A DNA stretch of 64,000 bases, taken from positions 372,001 through 436,000 of the forward strand of contig NZ_CP068047.1 in NCBI RefSeq assembly GCF_016698645.1, given 5' to 3'. A program made the position numbers and the translations under genes. The stretch comes from Devosia oryziradicis. Lineage in GTDB: Bacteria; Pseudomonadota; Alphaproteobacteria; Rhizobiales; Devosiaceae. This document shows, piece after piece, positions 57,915 to 64,000 of the stretch. The number at the start of each line of letters is the position of its first letter. Positions within the stretch are counted from its first letter, which is position 1. The notes under the pieces were generated by a model, which was not told the DNA's origin, ran no database searches, and worked only from the letters and a program-made list of their open reading frames with translations.

Positions 57915-58361
57915 ATGACCGATCGCAGCCAGACCGCCCGTTCCTTGCCGTCGCGCAAGCCCTGCCTCACCGCGGTGCTGCGCATGGCCGGTCTCCGCCC
58001 GACCCGGCAGCGCGTGGCCCTGGCCGAACTGTTGTTCGGCGGGCCGCATCGGCATGTGAGCGCCGAGCAGTTGCATGGCGAGGCCAGCCAGGCCCGGGTC
58101 AATGTATCGCTGGCCACCATCTACAACACGCTGCACCAGTTCCATGAAGCGGGTCTGTTGCGCGAAGTGGCGGTCGATGCGTCGCGGTCCTATTTCGATA
58201 CCGACACGTCCGATCACCATCACTTCTACGTGGAAGACGAGCAGCGGATGATCGACATCCCCGCCTCCTCTGTCGAGTTCCTGAGCCTGCCCGAAGCCCC
58301 CAAGGGCATGAAGGTGAGCCACGTCGACGTCGTCATCCGCGTTCGCAAGGCGCAGGGCTAG
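57915..58361 (+). CDS. irr: Iron response regulator Irr (Fur family)
   Basis: 148 residues from ATG after AAGGA. Fur-fold: GLRPTRQRVALAELLF and the winged helix VNVSLATIYNTLHQFHEAGLL. The SDHHHFYVEDEQRMI segment holds the His-rich heme-binding site of Irr and lacks the Cys pairs of classical Fur. In alphaproteobacteria it represses iron-using genes, heme synthesis among them, when iron and heme are scarce. Divergent from fabA with 180 nt between. Confidence 0.94.
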   Translation: MTDRSQTARSLPSRKPCLTAVLRMAGLRPTRQRVALAELLFGGPHRHVSAEQLHGEASQARVNVSLATIYNTLHQFHEAGLLREVAVDASRSYFDTDTSDHHHFYVEDEQRMIDIPASSVEFLSLPEAPKGMKVSHVDVVIRVRKAQG

Positions 58362-58459
58362 CGCCGGCAAAAGCCGTCACAGCTGTAACTCTCACCCCGG
58401 CGCCTGGCGTTGCTAGACCTCTGTTACCGGCCAATTGGCCCCAAGCAGAGGAGACGATC

Positions 58460-58621
58460 ATGTTCCACAGCTGGATTGCGCGCTACAAGCGCCGGCGCCT
58501 CGAGCGCCAGGCCATCCGCGTGCTGCATTCTTTCGATGACCGCAGGTTGACCGATATCGGCACCTTCCGCGACAGTATCGAACTGTTCGTAGCGGAGCGG
58601 GCCAGGGATGGACAGCCATGA
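58460..58621 (+). CDS. DUF1127 small protein
   Basis: 53 residues from ATG after AGAGGAGAC, ending with a TGA that overlaps the next start (ATGA). Basic N-terminus (RYKRRRLERQAI) and VLHSFDDRRLTDIGTFRDSIE identify DUF1127. It is translationally coupled to the beta-propeller-like gene, an unusual partner. Confidence 0.8.
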   Translation: MFHSWIARYKRRRLERQAIRVLHSFDDRRLTDIGTFRDSIELFVAERARDGQP

Positions 58622-59238
58622 CCAAGCGCGCAGAAATCCTGGGTGAATTCACCGCCAACGCTGCCGGCCCGGTGCATGGCGTCAGCTTCGACGGACGGCA
58701 TGTCTGGGCCGCGACGGGCGAGGCGATGCGGGCCTTCGACCCCCAGACCGGCAAGGAGGTGACATCGCTGGGCGTGCCGGCCCATGCGGGCACGGCCTTT
58801 GATGGCACCCACCTGTTCCAGATCGCCGACGCGATCATCCAGAAGGTCGATCCGCAGACCGGCACGGTGGTCGCCACCATACCGGCGCCGGGTGGCGGCA
58901 AGGATTCGGGGCTCGCCTGGGCGGATGGGTCGCTCTGGGTCGGCCAGTATCGCGACCGGCAGATCGTCGAGATCGATCCCGATACCGGCGCGGTGCGACG
59001 CGTCATCCAGACCAACCGCTTCGTCACCGGGGTTACCTGGGTCGAGGGTGAGCTATGGCACGGCTATTCCGCCGATGGCGATGGCGGCCTTGCCCGCATC
59101 GACCCGGCCAATGGCAACGTGCTGGATACGCTCGATATGCCCGGCATGGCCGTGTCGGGCGTCGAATGGGATGGTGGCGAGCGGCTGTTCTGCGGCGGGG
59201 GCAATAGCGGCGCCGTCCGCATCGTCCGCCGCGGCTAG
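58618..59238 (+). CDS. Beta-propeller-like protein (SMP-30/NHL type)
   Basis: 206 residues made of repeating ~40-residue blades: GVSFDGRHVWAATGEAMRAFDPQTG, SGLAWADGSLWVGQYRD (part), KVDPQTGTVVATI, RIDPANGNVLDTL. No signal peptide is seen. This resembles glutamine-cyclotransferase-like or SMP-30-like propellers but is too short for a full six blades, so it may dimerise or be a partial propeller. Convergent with the next gene, overlapping by 4 nt. Confidence 0.75.
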   Translation: MTKRAEILGEFTANAAGPVHGVSFDGRHVWAATGEAMRAFDPQTGKEVTSLGVPAHAGTAFDGTHLFQIADAIIQKVDPQTGTVVATIPAPGGGKDSGLAWADGSLWVGQYRDRQIVEIDPDTGAVRRVIQTNRFVTGVTWVEGELWHGYSADGDGGLARIDPANGNVLDTLDMPGMAVSGVEWDGGERLFCGGGNSGAVRIVRRG

Positions 59239-60449
59239 ACCCGCCCGGCATTGGGCAAAAGCAGCGTCGTGGGGAAACCGGGAAGGGTGAGCAAGGCCCA
59301 GCGCTGTGCGCGCCCGCGCCCCACGGCCTGCGCCTTGCCGGCCTCCTGCAAGGCCCGCAGCGCCCGCTGGATCGAGCGCGGGCTGCTGTCGAGCACCATG
59401 GCCAGGGCCGAACTCGACCACAATTCACCATCGGCCAGCAGGGCCATGACGGCAGCATGCTGGTCGTCCAGGGGGAGCGCCAGCACGGCCACATCGCCGG
59501 CCCTGGGGACGAGGCGGAAGCCAGATGGCGTCGCCGATACATCGGCAATGGACCCGATGAGCTGGCGCAGCCGCGTCATCTCGACCCGCAGCCGGGCGCG
59601 ATGGGATTCGTCGGCCTGCCGGGCATGGAAGGCGCGGGCGAGCAGGTGTTCGCGCGAGGCGTCGCCGGGCCAGGCCTCGGCAAGGACGCGCAGCAGGGCA
59701 AACAGGACCGGTCGCCGCGACAGGGACACCGCCAATCCTGCCTGCCGCAGCGCATTGCTCGTGGCATCGCAGACCACGGTCTCGGACCCGAACAGGGCCT
59801 CTACCGCGTCAAGCGAAACCGCGGTTTCGACACCTTGCCGGCGCAGGCGCGCGGCGGGACCATCGAGCGACCGGCGCGCGGCCTCGGTCTCGGCCAGCAG
59901 ACCCGGCTGGCCCGATTGCCGCGCCGCCTCTTCCGCCTGCTGCAGGGCGCGGCGCGCCGATGCGACCCTTACCCGCCGGATGTCGATGCCGGCGCTTACC
60001 AGCCAGTAGCCGGCGAGCAAGGGGGGCGGCAGCGCCCGCGGAGACAGCGCGGCCAGATATTGGCTGGCGCCATCGAGGTGGCCAAGCAGCAGGTCTCGCC
60101 GCGCCGCGATGATGCCGGCATGGGCGGCATTGGCGGCGTCGCCCCGCTGGGACAGCACCTGCCTGGCCGCTTCGAGCCGCCCCTCCGGCCAGGTGAGGTC
60201 GCGCGACACCAGCGCAATTTCCGCCTCGGCCAGCACGCAGCGGGCGCGTGCGACGGTTTCGTGCCTGCCAAAGCCACGCGCCGCCTGCGCCAGCAGTTGT
60301 CGGGCACGTGGGAGGTCGCCCAGTTGCGCCATGGCCGTGCCGCGCAAGGCCAGGGCCCCGGGATCATCCCGCAGCGCAACGCGGTTGAGGGCGCCCAGCA
60401 CATCGCCGGTGGCCAGCGCCTGCGCCGCGGCATTGAGGATGGAATCCAT
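59235..60449 (-). CDS. Winged-helix regulator-like protein with helical N-terminal half
   Basis: 404 residues. Residues ~1-220 are Ala/Arg/Leu-rich helices resembling tetratricopeptide-like repeats (ARQLLAQAARGFGRHETVAR, VLSQRGDAANAAHAG). Residues ~240-320 look like an OmpR-type winged helix (RRPVLFALLRVLAEAWPGDAS, VEMTRLRQLIGSIADVSATP). A third helix-turn-helix-like part near 340-390 reads SSSALAMVLDSSPRSIQRAL. Probably a cytoplasmic transcription factor; target unknown. It follows the small membrane protein gene by 24 nt. Confidence 0.6.
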   Translation of the reverse strand: MDSILNAAAQALATGDVLGALNRVALRDDPGALALRGTAMAQLGDLPRARQLLAQAARGFGRHETVARARCVLAEAEIALVSRDLTWPEGRLEAARQVLSQRGDAANAAHAGIIAARRDLLLGHLDGASQYLAALSPRALPPPLLAGYWLVSAGIDIRRVRVASARRALQQAEEAARQSGQPGLLAETEAARRSLDGPAARLRRQGVETAVSLDAVEALFGSETVVCDATSNALRQAGLAVSLSRRPVLFALLRVLAEAWPGDASREHLLARAFHARQADESHRARLRVEMTRLRQLIGSIADVSATPSGFRLVPRAGDVAVLALPLDDQHAAVMALLADGELWSSSALAMVLDSSPRSIQRALRALQEAGKAQAVGRGRAQRWALLTLPGFPTTLLLPNAGRV

Positions 60450-60473
60450 GACGTCCCGGGGCCTTGCCCGCTA

Positions 60474-60755
60474 TCAGAGGATACCGACGGCCAGCTCGGC
60501 CCAGATCAACGCCAGCGCGATCAGGATCGTCAGACCAAGCACGATGCGGGTCGCCGAACCACGTACAAAACGCATCGTCGCTTCGAGCGCCAGGCCGGCG
60601 CCACCCAGCAGCAGCGCGGCGGCGATGAAGTCCTCCCCGCCCCAATTGACCTCGCTGGTGAACTGCATGGCCAGGAGCGGCGCGGCCAGCAATGCGGCCA
60701 CCAGGCTCCAGCCGACCATGCGGGGATTAAGGCGACGCGCTGTGGTATTGGCCAT
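60474..60755 (-). CDS. Small membrane protein, 93 residues
   Basis: About three hydrophobic helices: MVGWSLVAALLAAPLLAM, FIAAALLLGGAGLALEA, and IVLGLTILIALALIWAE. Start chosen at the second Met (MANTTARR), after GGAGACAAT. Family not recognised. Probably in one transcript with the winged-helix protein. Confidence 0.65.
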   Translation of the reverse strand: MANTTARRLNPRMVGWSLVAALLAAPLLAMQFTSEVNWGGEDFIAAALLLGGAGLALEATMRFVRGSATRIVLGLTILIALALIWAELAVGIL

Positions 60756-60816
60756 GATTGTCTCCTGCTCGACCGCCATCCTAGCACGGCTGACGCTTTA
60801 GCGTGAACGGCCTGCG

Positions 60817-61332
60817 CTAGAGCTTGCCGAAGGCCACGCCCTTCCAGCCCCAGCCGTGCTGCTGGGCGATCTCGATCAGCGGGTCTTTGATCTCTTGGGT
60901 CTTGAAGCGATATTCATAGACCTTGCCCCAGCCGCTCAGATCCTCCTTGAAGGCATAGGCAGTGCCGAAGCTCATTTCGACCTTCTGGCCGCGGAAGGCT
61001 TCGGCGCTGAGCGAGAGGCTGGGCACGCCGGCGCGCCATTCTACGGTCCATTCCTGATCCAGGGAGCGGACCTCGCCCCTGGCCTCATCGAACTTCATGA
61101 GTATTTTGAAGACCTTGGTCAGGCTGGCCTTGACGAAAATCTCGTACCAACGCGCATCGACGATCCTCCACTCGGCCACCAGGTCCACGCCTTCGGGCGA
61201 ACCGTCGCGGATGATGAACGGTGCGGTGTCGCGATTGCTGGCCAGCATGGCTTCCCGCAAAGCCGATACGGGCTGCCTGGCAACCCCTGACGGCGCTGAT
61301 TTGCTGCCGGTGATCCAATCGAGAAGTCCCAT
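60817..61332 (-). CDS. Uncharacterised cytoplasmic protein
   Basis: 171 residues, no signal peptide or membrane segment. It begins MGLLDWITGSKSAPSG and has an alternating beta-like body rich in Trp/Tyr (EWRIVDARWYEIFVKAS, QEWTVEWRAGVPS). Family not recognised. Divergent from the N-acetyltransferase gene. Confidence 0.7.
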   Translation of the reverse strand: MGLLDWITGSKSAPSGVARQPVSALREAMLASNRDTAPFIIRDGSPEGVDLVAEWRIVDARWYEIFVKASLTKVFKILMKFDEARGEVRSLDQEWTVEWRAGVPSLSLSAEAFRGQKVEMSFGTAYAFKEDLSGWGKVYEYRFKTQEIKDPLIEIAQQHGWGWKGVAFGKL

Positions 61333-61434
61333 GTCCAGCCCCTCCCATGAGCGAAATCGCCAACCGTGCCGGTGACAGCGACGGCCTCATCGCCCATATT
61401 GCGGGCCGAACGGAAACTGCCGCAAGGGTGGCCA

Positions 61435-62271
61435 ATGAGCCAAAAGGTCAATCTCAACGCCTATTTCGAGCGAATCGGCTTTGCCGGATCGATCGCCCCG
61501 ACCTTGGCGACACTCGAACTCATCCATGCGCTGCATCCGGCGGCGATCCCCTTCGAAAACCTCAATCCGCTGCTGGGCCTGCCGGTCAATCTCGATCTGC
61601 CCAGCATCGAGCGTAAGTTGCTCTCCGAGCGGCGGGGCGGCTACTGCTTCGAACATAACCTGCTGCTGATGACCGTCCTGCGCGAACTCGACTTCACGGT
61701 GCGCGGCCTGGCGGCGCGGGTGGTGTGGACCGATCCGGCGGCAGTCGACCGGCCGCCGACCCACATGCTGCTGGCGGTCGATATCGGCGGGGCGAGCTAC
61801 ATCGCCGATGTCGGCTTTGGCGGCCTGACGCTGACAGCACCGCTCAAGCTCAAATCGGACGTGGAACAACCCACGCCGCATGAAACCTTTCGCCTTTCGG
61901 GCGGGGACCCGGATTGGACGCTCGAGGCCCGCATCGAGGGCGAATGGCGGGCGCTCTACGTGTTCGACACCATCGAGCACAGCGCCGACTTCTACGAGGA
62001 CCCCAACCAGTGGCTCTCGACCGACCCCGCCTCGCCCTTCCGCAAGGAGCTGCGCGTCGCCCTGTCGCCATCCGGCAAGCGGCTGGCGCTGCGCAACCAC
62101 CGGCTCTCCATCCATACGGGCGGCGAGCCGTCCGACGTGCGGCTGCTCACCAGCGTGGCGGAATTGCGCGAGGCGCTGTCGGGATCGTTCGGCATCCAGC
62201 TGCCGCCGGCCGAATTGCTGGACCCGGCGCTCGAGGCGATCCTCGCCAATGCCGGCGTGACCGAGGTCTAG
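61435..62271 (+). CDS. nat: Arylamine N-acetyltransferase
   Basis: 278 residues from ATG preceded by AAGGGTGG. The Cys-His-Asp triad is visible: RGGYCFEHN, PPTHMLLAV, and ADVGFGG. It transfers acetyl from acetyl-CoA to arylamines or hydrazines. The next gene starts 4 nt downstream. Confidence 0.9.
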   Translation: MSQKVNLNAYFERIGFAGSIAPTLATLELIHALHPAAIPFENLNPLLGLPVNLDLPSIERKLLSERRGGYCFEHNLLLMTVLRELDFTVRGLAARVVWTDPAAVDRPPTHMLLAVDIGGASYIADVGFGGLTLTAPLKLKSDVEQPTPHETFRLSGGDPDWTLEARIEGEWRALYVFDTIEHSADFYEDPNQWLSTDPASPFRKELRVALSPSGKRLALRNHRLSIHTGGEPSDVRLLTSVAELREALSGSFGIQLPPAELLDPALEAILANAGVTEV

Positions 62272-62275
62272 ACCG

Positions 62276-62875
62276 ATGCCGCCCGTGCATGTCGATCCGG
62301 CCAAGGTCCGAGAGTTTACCAGCAAGGACGCCTTCTACGATTGGCTCAAGGCCAACCACGACAAGGAAGATGAAGTCTGGATCCGCATCTTCAAGAAGGG
62401 CAGCGGCATCCAGAGCATCGACGCCGTCGAGGCGATCGACGTGGTGCTGTGCTGGGGCTGGATCGACGCCATCCGCAAGGGCTGGGACGAGGTGAGCTTC
62501 GTCCAGCGCTATACCCATCGCGGGAGGAAAAGTGCCTGGAGCGACGTCAACAAGGCCAATGTCGCCCGCCTGGTCGACGAGGGCAAGATGACCGAGCATG
62601 GCCTGAGGCATGTCGAGCTCGCCAAGGCGGATGGCCGCTGGGACGCCTCCTATCGCACGACGATGGACCCGCCCCCGGACCTGCTGGCCGCCATCGAGGC
62701 CAGTCCCAAGGCCCATGAATTCTACCTTACGCTGACTTCGCAGAACCGCTTCGCGCTGATCTTTCGCGTCATCAATCTCAAGACGCCCGCCGCGCGCGCC
62801 CGCAAGATTGCCGGTTTTGTCGAGATGCTGGAAAAGGGCGAGACCATCTATCCGCAAAAGGCCAAGGCGGAATGA
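62276..62875 (+). CDS. YdeI/OmdA-family protein
   Basis: 199 residues. VREFTSKDAFYDWLKANHD at the start and EAIDVVLCWGWIDAIRKGWD, then FVQRYTHRGRKSAWSDVNKAN, are typical of the YdeI/OmpD-associated family, linked in some species to resistance to antimicrobial peptides. Cytoplasmic. Its stop overlaps the next start (ATGA). Confidence 0.85.
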   Translation: MPPVHVDPAKVREFTSKDAFYDWLKANHDKEDEVWIRIFKKGSGIQSIDAVEAIDVVLCWGWIDAIRKGWDEVSFVQRYTHRGRKSAWSDVNKANVARLVDEGKMTEHGLRHVELAKADGRWDASYRTTMDPPPDLLAAIEASPKAHEFYLTLTSQNRFALIFRVINLKTPAARARKIAGFVEMLEKGETIYPQKAKAE

Positions 62876-63399
62876 CACGGCATGTCGCCCTGCTGCGCGG
62901 GGTCAATCTGGGCAAGCGGCAGGTCAAGAGCGCTGACCTCAAGGCGGCCTTCGAAGCCATGGGCTTTGCCAATGTCAAAACGCTGCTCGCCAGCGGCAAC
63001 GTGCTCTTCGATGCCCCACCGGCCGATGTGGAGCGCAAGGCCATCGAAGACGCGCTCGAGGCCCGCTTCGGCTTCGATATCGGCACGGTGCTGCGGACGC
63101 AGGCGGAAATCCGCGCCCTGGCGGCAGCCGACCCCTTCGGCGGGCGCCGGGAGGATGACAATACCAAGCTCTATGTCACCTTTGTCGAGGACCGCAACGC
63201 GCGCACCCTGCCGATGCCCTGCGCGGTCGATGGCGATTTCGAGGTCGTCCACCTCACCGATGGCGAGGTGTTCATCGTCGCCCATCGCCTGCCCCATGGC
63301 CGCTACGGCGAGGGCATGGAGCAGATCTGGAAGCATTTCGGCAAGAAGCGTCTGTGGACCTCGCGCAACTTCAACACCGTGGTAAAAGCCGCCGAATAG
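62872..63399 (+). CDS. DUF1697 protein
   Basis: 175 residues beginning MTRHVALLRGVNLGKRQVKS, the hallmark of DUF1697, with VKTLLASGNVLF and YGEGMEQIWKHF. Unknown function. Part of the run nat-ydeI-DUF1697-ribokinase on the plus strand. Confidence 0.88.
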   Translation: MTRHVALLRGVNLGKRQVKSADLKAAFEAMGFANVKTLLASGNVLFDAPPADVERKAIEDALEARFGFDIGTVLRTQAEIRALAAADPFGGRREDDNTKLYVTFVEDRNARTLPMPCAVDGDFEVVHLTDGEVFIVAHRLPHGRYGEGMEQIWKHFGKKRLWTSRNFNTVVKAAE

Positions 63400-63418
63400 A
63401 GCGGACTGGAGCACTGTC

Positions 63419-64000
63419 ATGATCACCGTCTTCGGTTCGACCAATCTCGACCAGATCGGCACGGTCAGCCGCTTGCCCAAGCCGGGCGAGACCGTCGCCG
63501 GCGGCACCTTTTCGATGGCAGCGGGTGGCAAGGGGGCCAATCAGGCGCTGGCCGCGCGGCGGGCGGGTGCCAGCGTGCGTCATGTCTCGGGCGTCGGCAG
63601 CGACGCCTTCGCCGATCTGGCGCTGGCGCTGCTCAAGGCCGACGGTGTCGATCTCTCCGCCATGAAGGTGGTGGACGGCGCCACCGGCATTGCCATGATC
63701 TTCGTCGATAGCCATGGCGAGAATGTCATCGCCATTCTGCCGGGCGCCAATGGCGCCATGACATCAGATGATGCCGACAAGGCGCTGGCAGGGGTCAGCG
63801 GCGGGGTCATGCTGGTGCAGCAGGAAATTCCCCAGGCGGCGACCGAGCGGGCGCTCGACCTGGCGCGCGCGCAGGGCATCACGGCCATTCTCAACACCGC
63901 GCCATTCCTCGATAGCACGGCGGCCCTGGCGCCCAAAGCGGCTATCCTGATCGCCAACGAAACCGAATTTGCCCTCCTCACGGGACGCGGCATCGCCGAA
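63419..64000 (+). CDS. rbsK: Ribokinase (PfkB family), 5' part; continues beyond window
   Basis: The first 194 codons are open to the window end. VFGSTNLDQIGTVSRLPKPGE and the sugar-binding AAGGKGANQALAARRAG are characteristic of ribokinases; ANETEFALLTG follows near the end. The catalytic C-terminal DTxGAGD part lies outside. Substrate could be ribose or a related sugar. Confidence 0.88.
   Translation, partial: MITVFGSTNLDQIGTVSRLPKPGETVAGGTFSMAAGGKGANQALAARRAGASVRHVSGVGSDAFADLALALLKADGVDLSAMKVVDGATGIAMIFVDSHGENVIAILPGANGAMTSDDADKALAGVSGGVMLVQQEIPQAATERALDLARAQGITAILNTAPFLDSTAALAPKAAILIANETEFALLTGRGIAE

Overview
The window is about 64 kb of GC-rich chromosomal DNA from an alphaproteobacterium of the order Hyphomicrobiales, most likely a Devosiaceae-type genome (Devosia or a relative; inference from gene content and order). 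Pointers are the Fur-family heme regulator Irr divergent from fabA-fabB, a RegB/RegA (ActS/ActR) redox system, rpsT next to dnaA, mmcB, a cluster of GANTC (CcrM) sites upstream of dnaA, and the short palindromic intergenic repeats common in this order. No phage, insertion sequence, CRISPR array, tRNA or rRNA was seen.

Layout: 1-4.7 kb, addB (3' end) and addA (double-strand-break repair). 4.8-6.9 kb, two thioredoxins, an uncharacterised membrane protein and two tiny single-helix membrane peptides. 7.0-17.5 kb (minus strand), one long reductive pyrimidine / beta-alanine catabolic unit: transaminase, mmsA, carbamoyl-amidohydrolase, dihydropyrimidinase, a small secreted protein and an NMT1/THI5-type ABC importer. 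It faces a RutR-like TetR regulator across a good match to the RutR operator. 18.4-24.8 kb, a RibD-type reductase under a palindrome-overlapped promoter, a GGDEF protein, an RlpA-like protein, two aldo/keto reductases with a LysR regulator, and a receiver-like protein without its phosphorylation residues. 24.9-30.2 kb, four paralogous MFS transporters and mmcB, headed by two LacI-operator-like palindromes. 30.2-34.2 kb, a beta-CASP nuclease, DUF1428, and regA/regB. 34.4-42.4 kb, DUF2852, a YgjP-like metallopeptidase, PBP1A with a DPATG-repeat tail, secreted proteins, a luciferase-like oxidoreductase, then two adjacent frameshifted genes (an L,D-transpeptidase and an APH-type phosphotransferase).

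42.4-51.3 kb (minus strand) is the replication block rpsT-dnaA-dnaN-recF-gyrB, with mutM upstream. 51.4-55.8 kb (plus) carries ubiE, ubiB, dut, a DUF2259 protein and a MoeB/ThiF-like enzyme. 55.9-58.4 kb has fabB, fabA and divergent irr. 58.4-64 kb is small housekeeping and unknown genes (DUF1127, a beta-propeller-like protein, a winged-helix regulator, arylamine N-acetyltransferase, a YdeI-like protein, DUF1697) and the 5' part of a ribokinase.

The most promising material for a second look is the RutR-controlled pyrimidine unit with a repeat-bounded DUF559 gene inserted in it; the four-copy MFS array with its operators; the pseudo-receiver protein; the tiny membrane peptides; the DPATG tail of PBP1A; the GANTC cluster and direct repeat upstream of dnaA; and the paired frameshifts near 41.5-42.0 kb. 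I did not find a clear, wholly new multi-gene system. All family assignments are by reading the translated sequence, without database searches.
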